Positions 6,878 to 14,481 of a stretch of DNA of 14,481 bases are shown here, in pieces. The stretch comes from Thermoanaerobaculia bacterium (lineage in GTDB: Bacteria > Acidobacteriota > Thermoanaerobaculia > Gp7-AA8). The stretch's first letter is position 1; every line of letters begins with the position of its first letter. Location of the stretch: positions 1 through 14,481 of the forward strand of contig JAMPYE010000051.1 in assembly GCA_023700825.1 (NCBI GenBank), in the 5' to 3' direction. Under the pieces are notes generated by a model, which was not told where the DNA came from, searched no databases, and worked only from the letters and a program-made list of their open reading frames with translations. The position numbers and the translations under genes are program-made.

Positions 6878-7267
6878 GTGGCACTCGTTCAAGTGACTGA
6901 AGCGAACTTCGAAGAGACGATCCGCGAGGGCATCGTGCTGCTCGACTTCTGGGCGGCCTGGTGCGGCCCGTGCCGTACCTTCGGCCCGATCTTCGAGGCG
7001 GCGGCGGAGCGGCATCCCGACATCGTGTTCGGGAAGATCGACACCGAGGCCGAGCAGGGGCTCGCCGCAGAGTTCCGGATCCAGGCGATCCCGACCCTGG
7101 TGGTGATTCGCGACGGCGTGATGCTGGCCGCCCAGCCCGGCGCGCTTCCCGCGGCGGCGCTCGACGATCTCATTGGTAAGGTGAGAGAGCTCGACATGGA
7201 CGAGGTGCGCAGGAAAGTCGACGAGCAGCAGCGCGCGGCCGCGGCTTCGACCGGGAAGGACGCCTGA
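6878..7267 (+). CDS. trxA: Thioredoxin with charged C-terminal tail
   Basis: The 129-residue product is a cytosolic thioredoxin. GTG 6878 is chosen because AGGAGG (6867-6872) lies five bases upstream and the protein then starts at the usual first strand; an earlier in-frame ATG at 6824 would add an Arg-rich stretch with no family counterpart. The motif WCGPC is at 28-32 (Cys29, Cys32), and the cis-proline loop AIPT gives Pro72. Residues after about 105 form an extra charged helix-like tail (LDMDEVRRKVDEQQR) beyond the usual 105-110 residues. It is the likely electron donor to the neighbouring ArsC. It overlaps the next gene by one base (TGATG). Confidence 0.92.
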   Translation: MALVQVTEANFEETIREGIVLLDFWAAWCGPCRTFGPIFEAAAERHPDIVFGKIDTEAEQGLAAEFRIQAIPTLVVIRDGVMLAAQPGALPAAALDDLIGKVRELDMDEVRRKVDEQQRAAAASTGKDA

Positions 7268-7461
7268 TGTGCAGGCGGGTCGTGTGCAGCGAGTGCGGGC
7301 GGCCGGGTTTTGCCGGCTGCGGCAAGCACATCGAGCAGGTGCTCGGAGACGTGCCGCCCGAGGACCGGTGTCGTTGCACGGAAGCGCGGGAGGAGCGCCA
7401 GGCGAAGGAAGCCGGCGCGTCCTTGCCGTGGGGCGACAGGATCCGCAAGATTTTCGGCTAG
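7267..7461 (+). CDS. Small Cys-rich, zinc-ribbon-like protein
   Basis: The 64-residue product starts at ATG 7267, whose A is the last base of the thioredoxin stop codon, so translation is coupled. Cys7, Cys10, Cys18, His21, Cys35 and Cys37 (plus Cys2) give a CSEC...CGKH...CRC pattern suggesting one Zn or metal site; the tail is basic and ends in RIRKIFG. I recall similar short proteins reading VVCSxCGxPTWAGCGxHVEQVL in other bacteria, with no assigned role. Linked to thioredoxin and arsenate reductase, it might buffer metal or As(III) thiolates or assist redox transfer. That is speculative, but the gene itself is well supported by its overlap and its motif. Confidence 0.75.
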   Translation: MCRRVVCSECGRPGFAGCGKHIEQVLGDVPPEDRCRCTEAREERQAKEAGASLPWGDRIRKIFG

Positions 7462-7518
7462 CGCGACGCGCGGCCCAATCGTCCCTCCGCGACTCGCGTT
7501 CCCGATGCGTGCCCCGAC

Positions 7519-7539
7519 CCAGCCCTCGCGCCGGGCTGG
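7519..7539. terminator. Hairpin in the convergent gap (possible two-way terminator)
   Basis: CCAGCCC (7519-7525) and GGGCTGG (7533-7539) form a perfect 7-bp stem with a 7-base loop between the two converging gene blocks. Neither side carries a T run. A second weak hairpin (CCTG...CAGG) lies at about 7593-7609, next to the stop of the permease on the other strand. Position supports a terminator role more than sequence does. Confidence 0.35.
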
Positions 7540-7611
7540 TGTCAATCGCGCTTCCGGCGCGAAGGGCGTTTCGGCGCGACGTTCGTGACGTGCCTGGCCG
7601 GCGGCAGGGCC

Positions 7612-8766
7612 TTACGGCGCGTCGGGGCTGACGAGCCTGGATCCCGACGCGAGCTTCGCGAGGACGGTGCCGAGGACCAGCCCGATCAGGTAACCGTACG
7701 GGAGCCCGACTGCGACGAGACCGACGAGGATCGTGATCGGGAACTCGGAGCGCGATGGCGTTACGTCGCGGATCAGCCAGATCAGCGTGAGCGCCTCGAA
7801 CAGGAGGAGCACTCCGAGGATCGGCAGCGGGAACGCCGAGACGATCTGGTCGAAGCCGGCACCGAAGAAGAGCCCCGTGGCGAGGAAGAGCGATCCGTAG
7901 ATCACGACCGAGCCGCCCGTCCGTCCGCCGAAGGTGAAGTGTCCCGCCATGCCGCCCGAGCCGTGACAGGTCGGCACGCCTCCGAACCAGGGGCTGACCA
8001 GGTTCATCAGTGAATACGTGAACCCGATCTTCCGGATCGTGATGTTCCGCTCCGGGAAGAGATCCTCGGCGAGCTGGCGCGTCGCGAGCACGGAGTTGCC
8101 TAACGAGAGCGGGATCTGGGGGAGCGCGAGCACGATGAATCCCGTCGTGATCTCGGCGAGCGACGGCGCGCGAAAGACCGGCAGGTCGAACCCGAAGCTG
8201 CGAACGAGGTGCCCCTGGTCGAGGCTGAAGAGCACGGCGTAGGCGATCCCGAGCGCAAGCACGGGAAGCGCACCGGGGATCTTGTCGTGGCCGAGCAGGA
8301 CGACGATGATGACGAACGAGACTCCGGCGAGGATGAAGCCGGTGATGCCGTCGGCCTGCACGTAGTTCTTGAGCGCGATCGACGCGAGCTGCAGGCCTAA
8401 CCCGAACTGGATCCCCCGGACGACGCTCTTCGGAACGACGCGCGCCAGCCATTCGAGGAGCCCCGTCGCGGTGAGAACGAGCATCGTCACGCCGATCGCG
8501 AGCCCGGCTCCGAAGAGAACGGGCCCCGCGATCCCCTGCGCGATCACGATCGCCGCCATCGCCTTGAGCGGCTGAACGGGCATCGGCATCCGGTAGACGA
8601 GACCGGTCACCACCTGCAGCAGCCCGAACATCACGAGCATGCTCGCCCCGTCGATCTTCGCCGCGAGCGCGATTCCGACGAGCAGCGGCAGGCTGGTGCC
8701 GACGTCACCGAACGCGCCCGCGAGCTCGTGCCGGTCGAATCGGATGTGCGTCCCCGCGGAAGCCAT
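7612..8766 (-). CDS. MOT1-family molybdate/sulfate permease
   Basis: The 384-residue multi-helix inner-membrane transporter belongs to the MOT1 (PF16983) branch of the SulP-related permeases. Signature motifs are clear: ELAGAFGDVGTSLPL at 14-28, RMPMPVQPLKAMAAIVI at 59-75, and FGGVPTCHGSGGMAGHFTFG at 261-280 followed by RTGGS. MOT1 proteins import molybdate with high affinity; some relatives may take sulfate or related oxyanions, so the substrate here is likely but unproven. No STAS domain is present. ATG 8766 is preferred over an in-frame ATG at 8799, because a -10-like TAGAAT lies seven bases before it and the protein then starts at the usual place. It is separated from the RND genes by a strong hairpin. 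Confidence 0.85.
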   Translation of the reverse strand: MASAGTHIRFDRHELAGAFGDVGTSLPLLVGIALAAKIDGASMLVMFGLLQVVTGLVYRMPMPVQPLKAMAAIVIAQGIAGPVLFGAGLAIGVTMLVLTATGLLEWLARVVPKSVVRGIQFGLGLQLASIALKNYVQADGITGFILAGVSFVIIVVLLGHDKIPGALPVLALGIAYAVLFSLDQGHLVRSFGFDLPVFRAPSLAEITTGFIVLALPQIPLSLGNSVLATRQLAEDLFPERNITIRKIGFTYSLMNLVSPWFGGVPTCHGSGGMAGHFTFGGRTGGSVVIYGSLFLATGLFFGAGFDQIVSAFPLPILGVLLLFEALTLIWLIRDVTPSRSEFPITILVGLVAVGLPYGYLIGLVLGTVLAKLASGSRLVSPDAP

Positions 8767-8773
8767 GCGCGCG

Positions 8774-8779
8774 ATTCTA
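8774..8779 (-). promoter_or_regulatory. Candidate -10 element for a leaderless MOT1 transcript
   Basis: On the minus strand TAGAAT (TANNNT consensus) lies seven bases before the ATG at 8766, and no ribosome site precedes that ATG. This geometry is that of leaderless promoters in several phyla. No good -35 is present at 16-18 bases (TTGCTG stands at 14 bases, CTGACA at 21). Confidence 0.4.
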
Positions 8780-8801
8780 CACGGGGCGGGGTGCAGCAAC
8801 T

Positions 8802-8846
8802 GTCAGCACCGGACCTGGGCGCGCTCACTCAGGCCCGGCGACTGAC
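8802..8846 (-). terminator. Strong imperfect hairpin after the RND operon
   Basis: Directly after the pump's stop codon, minus-strand bases 8846-8830 pair with 8817-8802. Six pairs (one wobble), a small internal mismatch, then nine pairs (one wobble) close a 12-base loop. There is no T run, but the length and position fit a transcription stop or an RNA-stabilising 3' end of the efflux operon. Confidence 0.5.
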
Positions 8847-11800
8847 TCAAGCCCGCACGTGTTCCTCCTGTTTCGCGGCCGAGCCGAATCTCAGGTAGAG
8901 CGCCGGCACGACGATCATGTTGAGTGCGGTCGAGGTGAGCAGCCCGCAGAGAATGACGATCGCCATCGGCGTCTCGATCTCGCTCCCCGGCTTGCCGCCC
9001 GAAAGCGCGAGCGGCACGAGCGCGAGACCCGCGGCCAGCGCCGTCATGAAGATGGGGGAGAGGCGCTCCATCGCGCCGCGCCGCACTGCCTCGACGACGT
9101 CGGTGACCCCTTCCTCGCGCATCAGCGTCTCGATGTGCGCGATCATCATCAGGCCGTTGCGCGTCGCGATGCCGAAGAGGGTGATGAAGCCGATGATCGA
9201 CGCAATCGACAGTATGCCGCCGGAAAGCCAGACACCGGCCACGCCTCCGATCAACGCGAGCGGCAGGTTGATCATGACGAGCGCCGCATCGCGCTTCGAC
9301 CCGAGAGCGACGTAGAGCAGGAGGAACGTGAGCGCGATGACGATCGCGCCGAGGAGCATGAGGCGTCTCGACGCTGCCGCGGCGCTCTCGAACTGGCCGC
9401 CGAACTCGACGTGATAGCCGGCGGGCAGCTTCACCGTCTCGGCGATTCCCGATCGAATGTCGCGCACGACGCTGTCGAGGTCGCGGCCCGCGACGTTCGC
9501 CATCACGACGATCTTCCGCTCGACGTTTTCCCTGCTGATCGTGTTCGGCCCGCTGTCCTTCCGGATTGCCGCGAGCGCGTGAAGAGGAATCTGCGCGCCA
9601 GACGGGGTCGAGATGAGCGTCGAGCGTATCGCCTCGAGATCGTCGACCGCCGAGGGCTCGTAACGGACGACGAGGTCGAAGCCGTACTGCCCTTCGAACA
9701 CGCGCGACACCTCGTGACCTGCGAAGGCCGTCTCTAGCGTTTTGGCGACGTCGCCGACGCGCAGCCCGGCGCGCGCGATCGCTTCGCGGTCGAAACGGAT
9801 CGTGAGGACCGGGATCTCGGCCTGCTGCTCGAGCGAGACGTCGACTGCTCCATCGATCTTCTGCGCGATGTCGCGCACCTGCTCGCCGACCTTCCTGAGC
9901 GTCGCGAGATCGTCGCCGAAGATCTTGATGGCGATGTTCGCGCGGGTGCCGGAGAGCATGTGGTCGATGCGGTGCGAGATCGGCTGTCCGATGGTGACGT
10001 TCGTGCCCGGGATTCCGGAGAACTCGCGCCGCAGCTCGGCGAGAAGCTCGTCCTTGCTCCGCTCCCTCATCCGAAGGCTCACTTCCATCTCGGACGCGTT
10101 GACGTCCTGCGCGTGCTCGTCGAGCTCCGCGCGGCCGGTGCGCCGCGCGGTCCCGACGACCTCAGGCTGCCGCATCAGCGCCTGCTCGATCATCCGGCCG
10201 ATCCTGTCAGACTCCGCGAGGCTCGTTCCGGGTAGCGTCACGGCGTTGATCGTCAGCGTTCCCTCGTTGAAATCGGGAAGGAACGAGCGGCCCGCGAGCA
10301 GCAGCCCGGCGACAGCCACAGCAAACGCGACACCACCGGCGAAGGCAATCGTCCGCCAGCGGAAGAGCGTGACGTCGAGCGTGCGCCCGTACATCCGCTT
10401 GAGCCAGGCGACGATACGGCTGTCGCCATGACCGAGAGCCTTCGAGCCGGGCAGAAGGAAGTAGCAGAGCGCGGGAGTCACGGTGAGGGCCACGACGAGC
10501 GACGCGGCGAGCGACACGACGTACGCGAAGCCGAGCGGGCGCAGCAGTCTTCCCTCGATTCCCGACAGGAAGAAGAGCGGCGTGAAGACGAGGACGATGA
10601 TCGCGGTCGCGAAGACGATCGACGACCGCACCTCTTTGCTCGCGGCGAAGATCACGTCGATCGCGCTGCGTCGCTCGCTCTCCGGTCTCGAGGAGTTCTC
10701 CCGCAGGCGCCGGAGGACGTTTTCGACGTCGATGATCGCATCGTCGACGAGCGCACCGACGGCGATGGCCATGCCGCCCAGCGTCATGGTGTTGATCGTC
10801 ACGCCGAAGATCCACATCGCGATGATCGCCGTGACGAGCGAGAGCGGAATCGCAAGGACCGTGATCCCCGTCGCGCGACCGCTCATGAGGAAGAGGAAGA
10901 CGATCGCGATGACGAGGATCGCGCCGTCGCGCAGCGCACCGACGACGTTGCGAACCGCGATGCTGATGAAGTCCGACTGGCGGAAGACGTGCCGGTCGAT
11001 CTCCATGCCTGCTGGAAGCGACTTCTGCACGTCGTCGAGAACGGCGTCGAGCCGCTCGGTGAGCTCGAGCGTGTTCGCGCCCGGCTGTTTCTGGATCCCG
11101 AGAATCACCGCGGGCCGCGCGTTGTGCGAGCCTTCGCCGCGCTTGGTCGCCGCGCCGATCCGGACGTCGGCGACGTCGCGAACGAGAATCGGCCGCCCGT
11201 CGCGCAGCGTCACCACGGTGTGCCCGATCTCCTCGGGGTCGCCGACGCGACCGATCCCGTGGATCAGGTACTCCGTGCCCCCTTCGTGGTAGAAGCCGGC
11301 AGAGGAGTTCTCGTTCGTCGCGCCCACTGCGTCGACGACCTGGTCGATCGTGACCTTGTACGCGGCGAGGCGGTCGGGCCTGACCACGACCTGGTACTGC
11401 TTCGTGTCGCCACCGGTCGGGATGACCTGCGAGACTCCCGGCACCGCCAGGATGCGGCGCCTAACGACCCAGTCGGCCGCCGTCTTCAACTCCGTCGGCG
11501 TGTGCTTCTCGCTCGTGAGGGCGAGGAACATGATCTCGCCCATGATCGAGGAGACGGGGGCGAGAACCGGCGCGGGCACGTCGGGCGGCAGCGTCGACTG
11601 CGCGAGCTGCAGCTTCTCGGCGACGATCTGCCGTGCCTGGTAGATGTCGGTTCCCCATTCGAACTCGACCCAGATGACGGCGATGCCGACGCCGGTCGAC
11701 GAGCGGACACGCCTGACGCCGGAGGCGCCGTTGAGTGCCGTTTCGATCGGGAAGGTGATCTGCGTTTCGACCTCGCCGGGCGCCATGCCGTGCGCTTCGG

Positions 11801-11951
11801 CGATTGCCGTGACGGTCGGCGCAGTGAGGTCGGGGAAGACGTCGACCGGCATGTTCAACGCTTCGTAGGCGCCCCACGCCAGCATCAGCGCGGCGCAGAC
11901 GAGCACGAACACCCGGTTGTCGAGAGACCAGCGAATGATTCGATCGATCAT
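8847..11951 (-). CDS. Heavy-metal RND efflux pump (CusA/CzcA family)
   Basis: The 1034-residue inner-membrane proton/metal antiporter of the HME-RND family is the pump of a tripartite envelope-spanning efflux system. The first helix is at about 13-31, followed by the hallmark MPVDVFPDLTAPTV at 34-47, a periplasmic porter domain, helices 2-6 from about 335, a second porter domain, and closing helices. The proton-relay helix reads GGMAIAVGALVDDAIIDVEN at 392-411 (Asp403, Asp404, Glu410), not the DFGxxxDGAVVxxEN of zinc/cobalt CzcA; it is somewhat nearer to CusA-like forms, but substrate cannot be assigned. The length is typical. It starts 11 bases after the adaptor's stop, with GGGAG before the ATG. 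Genome annotations would probably call it czcA or cusA. Confidence 0.92.
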   Translation of the reverse strand: MIDRIIRWSLDNRVFVLVCAALMLAWGAYEALNMPVDVFPDLTAPTVTAIAEAHGMAPGEVETQITFPIETALNGASGVRRVRSSTGVGIAVIWVEFEWGTDIYQARQIVAEKLQLAQSTLPPDVPAPVLAPVSSIMGEIMFLALTSEKHTPTELKTAADWVVRRRILAVPGVSQVIPTGGDTKQYQVVVRPDRLAAYKVTIDQVVDAVGATNENSSAGFYHEGGTEYLIHGIGRVGDPEEIGHTVVTLRDGRPILVRDVADVRIGAATKRGEGSHNARPAVILGIQKQPGANTLELTERLDAVLDDVQKSLPAGMEIDRHVFRQSDFISIAVRNVVGALRDGAILVIAIVFLFLMSGRATGITVLAIPLSLVTAIIAMWIFGVTINTMTLGGMAIAVGALVDDAIIDVENVLRRLRENSSRPESERRSAIDVIFAASKEVRSSIVFATAIIVLVFTPLFFLSGIEGRLLRPLGFAYVVSLAASLVVALTVTPALCYFLLPGSKALGHGDSRIVAWLKRMYGRTLDVTLFRWRTIAFAGGVAFAVAVAGLLLAGRSFLPDFNEGTLTINAVTLPGTSLAESDRIGRMIEQALMRQPEVVGTARRTGRAELDEHAQDVNASEMEVSLRMRERSKDELLAELRREFSGIPGTNVTIGQPISHRIDHMLSGTRANIAIKIFGDDLATLRKVGEQVRDIAQKIDGAVDVSLEQQAEIPVLTIRFDREAIARAGLRVGDVAKTLETAFAGHEVSRVFEGQYGFDLVVRYEPSAVDDLEAIRSTLISTPSGAQIPLHALAAIRKDSGPNTISRENVERKIVVMANVAGRDLDSVVRDIRSGIAETVKLPAGYHVEFGGQFESAAAASRRLMLLGAIVIALTFLLLYVALGSKRDAALVMINLPLALIGGVAGVWLSGGILSIASIIGFITLFGIATRNGLMMIAHIETLMREEGVTDVVEAVRRGAMERLSPIFMTALAAGLALVPLALSGGKPGSEIETPMAIVILCGLLTSTALNMIVVPALYLRFGSAAKQEEHVRA

Positions 11952-11962
11952 CGTCGTCTCCC

Positions 11963-13510
11963 TCAGTGCGCGTGCCCGTGCGTCGGGACGGCGCCCGACG
12001 CCGAGGCGAGGCGAATGTCGTACGCGCCGCGCGTGACGACGCGCTCCCCGGCCTCGAGGCCGGAGAGGACCTGGACGAGTTGTCCGTCATGCGCGCCGAG
12101 CTTCAGCGCGCGCCGCTCGAACGCCTCGCCTTCGGCCTCGACGTACGCCACGGGTTGCGCGTTCTCCTCGACGACCGCCGTGAGCGGGATCGCGAGCGTC
12201 TCCGTCGCCTCGCCTGTGAAGACGAGAGCCTTCCCGGACATCCCGGCGCGCAACGCGCCATCCCGATTCGCCAACTCGAAGATCAGCGGAATCGTCCGCG
12301 TCTGTGGATCGACGACACCGCCGAACGCGACGAGGCGCCCTCCTTTGTCCCGCGAGGTCTCGACGGGTTTGTCGAATCCCTGCGGATAGAAGGCTGCGCT
12401 CGTGGCGTTGCGGAGGCGCGCGATGTCTGCTTCCGGCACGTGGACCTCGAGCAGCAGCCGGTCGAGGTTCACGATCTCGAAAATAATGGCACCGGCGTCG
12501 ACCGCCGATCCGGGAGCGACGTGCACGGCCGTCACGACGCCCTCGACGGGGGCGCGGAGCGAGATCCTGTCGCCCGCTCCCTCGCCAGACGCGGTCTGCG
12601 TTCCATGAAACTGGGAAAGGCGCGTCTCCGCGGCCCGAAGCTCGGCCCGGGCAGTTGTGGTGCGGGCGCGGGAGTCGATGACGCGGCGCTCGGCGACTGC
12701 CTCCTGCGCGAAGAGCTCCTCGAGGCGTTTCTGCTCGCTCTCCGCCTGTCCGAGCGCGACTCGCGCGCGATCGGCGTCGAGCTGGAGCGACGCGAGGTCG
12801 GTTCCCGCGGCGATGTTAGGCGCGATCTGCGCGAGCACGGCGTTGCGCGACACGCGCATCCCGATCTGCGGGAAGTTCCCCGCGACGATCCGTCCCGCGG
12901 CGGGAGCCGTGACTGACGCGGCACCGTCGGCGGTGGGCCGAAGCTCGGCGCTCGCCTCGACGGAGGCGCGCAGGCTCGCCATTCCCACCGGCGCGGTCGC
13001 GAAATCGGTCTTCCACTGCTGTTCCTTGAGGTAGGAGATCGTTCCGCCGCCGCCTTCCTCTTCCTTCGGCGAGGCCGCGATCGCCGCCTCGAGCGAAGGG
13101 TGAACGGTCACCTCACCGACGTCGTGCACGTCGCGAAAGCCGTGCGCCTCGATGACGAACTGCAGCTTACGAGTCCCCGCATGGGCCGGCTTGGCCACCG
13201 GGCGGAAGATCCCGGACGACGACACCGCGGTCGCCGTGAATCGCTCCTCCGGGGCGCCGCCGCCGCTCAGCACGGCGGTAACTGTTCCCGCGGTTGCGGG
13301 CTTGAAGTCGTCGAGCTTCGTGACGTGCGCGGCGAACGGCGACTCCGCGCCGACGGCGAGAGCCTTGAACTCGACGAACAGCTCGGAGCCGGGCTGGAAG
13401 GTCGTGTAGGAGAGGGCTTCGCGTTCGGGCGCAGTTTCTTCGGCGTGCTCGTGCGGGGCGCACGACGGGAGAAGGAGGAGTGTCAGCAATGCGATCAGGG
13501 CGCGTTTCAT
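11963..13510 (-). CDS. RND periplasmic adaptor lipoprotein (CusB/CzcB family)
   Basis: The 515-residue membrane fusion protein links the RND pump to the outer-membrane channel. A lipoprotein signal ends at LPSC with Cys17. An additional N-terminal beta domain (about 30-140: ELFVEFKALAVG, SGIFRPVAKPAHAG, GEVTVHPS) resembles one found in a subset of metal-efflux adaptors. The lipoyl half-motif PAAGRIVAGNFPQIGMRV (about 203-220), a helical hairpin (about 235-300), and the second half APVEGVVTAVHVAPGSAV follow. His residues at both ends of the mature protein (PHEHAEE and THGHAH) could bind metal. ATG 13510 overlaps the preceding stop as TGATG, with GGAGA upstream; a GTG immediately before it is an alternative start. 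Confidence 0.9.
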   Translation of the reverse strand: MKRALIALLTLLLLPSCAPHEHAEETAPEREALSYTTFQPGSELFVEFKALAVGAESPFAAHVTKLDDFKPATAGTVTAVLSGGGAPEERFTATAVSSSGIFRPVAKPAHAGTRKLQFVIEAHGFRDVHDVGEVTVHPSLEAAIAASPKEEEGGGGTISYLKEQQWKTDFATAPVGMASLRASVEASAELRPTADGAASVTAPAAGRIVAGNFPQIGMRVSRNAVLAQIAPNIAAGTDLASLQLDADRARVALGQAESEQKRLEELFAQEAVAERRVIDSRARTTTARAELRAAETRLSQFHGTQTASGEGAGDRISLRAPVEGVVTAVHVAPGSAVDAGAIIFEIVNLDRLLLEVHVPEADIARLRNATSAAFYPQGFDKPVETSRDKGGRLVAFGGVVDPQTRTIPLIFELANRDGALRAGMSGKALVFTGEATETLAIPLTAVVEENAQPVAYVEAEGEAFERRALKLGAHDGQLVQVLSGLEAGERVVTRGAYDIRLASASGAVPTHGHAH

Positions 13511-14481
13511 CACTTGGTCTCCATGACGGGGCTCGGGCCGGCATCGGTGCCGGCCGCGTGGTGGAGCTCGATCGCGGCGATGCGCGCGCGAAGCTCGAGG
13601 TCGATCAATTCGGTGTCCGTGTCAATGGCGGAACGGAAGGCATCAAGCAGCTCGAGAATGCCGACTTCGCCGGCGCGGTACGCGACTACGGCGATTTCGA
13701 CGAGAGCTTCGGACGAGGCCGAGGCACTCTCGCGAAACGCGACGGCGCTCTCTCGAAGCTCCCGCTCTTCGGCGGCGCGGGCGCGGACTTCGCCGATCGC
13801 GCGCGCGACGAGGATCTCGCGGCGGGCCTTCGTTGCCCGTTCGTCGGCGCCTGCCGTCAGACCCGCCGCCTGGTTCCTGTCGAAGAGCGGAATGCTGAGC
13901 GCCACGCCGAGCACCGTTCCCTCCGAGGAGTCGCCGAGAGTCTTTTGACCCGCGGTCAGTTCCGTCGATGGAAGCCACCAGCGCCCGGCCGCCCGACGTT
14001 CGAGGCCGGCCGCCTCCGCGCGCAGCGCCTCGGCGCGAATGTCGGGGCGAGCTTCCAGGGCTTGAAGGAGTGTCGCGAGATCGGGAGCATCGTCGGGGAG
14101 GAGCTGACCCGACGCCGTCAGATCTCCCGGATCGAGTCCGGTCAGCGCCGCGAGGCGCTCGCGAGCGCCGGCGAGACGCGCCCTTTCCGTTCGAAGCCGC
14201 GCGTCGACGGTCAGCCGCTCGCGTTCGGCACGACGTCGATCGTAGCCGGAGACCTCGCCCCCTCGTTGCAGGGCCTCGATCGTCGCGGAGCCTTCGCGGA
14301 TGCGTTCTCCCCATCGCCCCAGGCGCTCCACACTCCGCTGCGCGGCCAGGAGCTCGTAGAACGCCAGGCGTGTGTCGCGTGCGACGTCGAGGCGAAGCTG
14401 TGCGATCTCGTTCTCGGCCGCCTCGCCGCGTGTCCGCGCCGCGGAGATGCGCAAGCCTCGTCCGCCGAGCTCGAAGGTCTG
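13510..14481 (-). CDS. Outer-membrane efflux protein (TolC/CzcC family), 5' end missing
   Basis: The frame is open to the right edge, so only the last 323 residues are seen. The visible part begins QTFELGGRGLRISAAR, the usual end of the first TolC-family repeat, and continues with long coiled-coil helices and a second repeat: ALSIPLFDRNQAAG, the helical barrel, and YRAGEVGILELLDAFRSAID near the C-terminus. These are standard outer-membrane efflux protein (PF02321) features; the protein would form the exit duct for the pump encoded downstream. The signal sequence lies outside the window. Its TGA overlaps the adaptor's ATG by one base, showing a coupled operon in the order channel, adaptor, pump. 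Confidence 0.9.
   Translation of the reverse strand, partial: QTFELGGRGLRISAARTRGEAAENEIAQLRLDVARDTRLAFYELLAAQRSVERLGRWGERIREGSATIEALQRGGEVSGYDRRRAERERLTVDARLRTERARLAGARERLAALTGLDPGDLTASGQLLPDDAPDLATLLQALEARPDIRAEALRAEAAGLERRAAGRWWLPSTELTAGQKTLGDSSEGTVLGVALSIPLFDRNQAAGLTAGADERATKARREILVARAIGEVRARAAEERELRESAVAFRESASASSEALVEIAVVAYRAGEVGILELLDAFRSAIDTDTELIDLELRARIAAIELHHAAGTDAGPSPVMETK

Noticed and set aside
6821..8452. 543-codon minus-strand open frame across thioredoxin and the permease
   Set aside because: It runs through real genes on both strands in a wrong frame and shows only Arg/Pro/Ala-rich sequence.
8847..8900. Treating the MOT1 permease as the fourth gene of the RND operon
   Set aside because: An 80-base gap with a strong hairpin and a -10-like element separates them, unlike the overlapping junctions within the RND operon.
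10428..12389. 653-codon plus-strand open frame opposite the RND pump and adaptor
   Set aside because: The product is an Arg/Asp/Glu-rich shadow of high-GC genes on the other strand, which carry full RND and adaptor signatures.

Overview
The window is GC-rich bacterial DNA (about two thirds G+C by eye) apart from a visibly AT-richer left end of roughly 1.6 kb. No rRNA, tRNA, CRISPR array or complete mobile element is visible. The two secreted proteins at the left share a plan (signal peptide, then a 'R-[IV]-LIP' segment, a '[TW]-[RS]-S' stretch and a late 'TLxW...DN' motif) that I associate with Acidobacteriota such as Thermoanaerobaculia. That taxonomic guess is an inference from memory, with modest confidence.

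Left region (1-2820): a tiny ORF, then a subtilase gene reduced to its ends. The signal peptide and start of the propeptide are joined in frame to the Ser-bearing last third, and the catalytic Asp and His are gone. It overlaps a secreted protein gene (725-1477). The first 81 bases of that gene's region recur directly after its stop as a truncated second copy (1483-1563). A gene-free leader of about 300 bases precedes a second secreted protein (1951-2760), which ends at a clear hairpin terminator.

Plus-strand arsenic cluster (2914-7461): arsP-type permease, small CxxC thioredoxin-fold protein, Acr3 arsenite exporter, ArsR repressor, a PilZ domain protein, thioredoxin-coupled arsenate reductase ArsC, thioredoxin, and a 64-residue Cys-rich protein. 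ArsC would reduce arsenate using thioredoxin, Acr3 would export the arsenite, ArsP may export organic trivalent arsenicals, and ArsR would sense As(III). The PilZ protein between arsR and arsC and the Cys-rich protein after thioredoxin are not standard ars components and are the most interesting parts of the window.

Minus-strand block (14481 down to 7612): a tripartite heavy-metal RND efflux system (outer-membrane factor cut by the right edge, lipoprotein adaptor, inner-membrane pump) in tightly coupled order, closed by a strong imperfect hairpin. It is followed by a separately promoted MOT1-type molybdate/sulfate permease, possibly on a leaderless transcript. The two blocks converge on a 150-base gap around 7462-7611. 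Overall this looks like a metal and metalloid resistance island beside a degenerating secreted-protein region.
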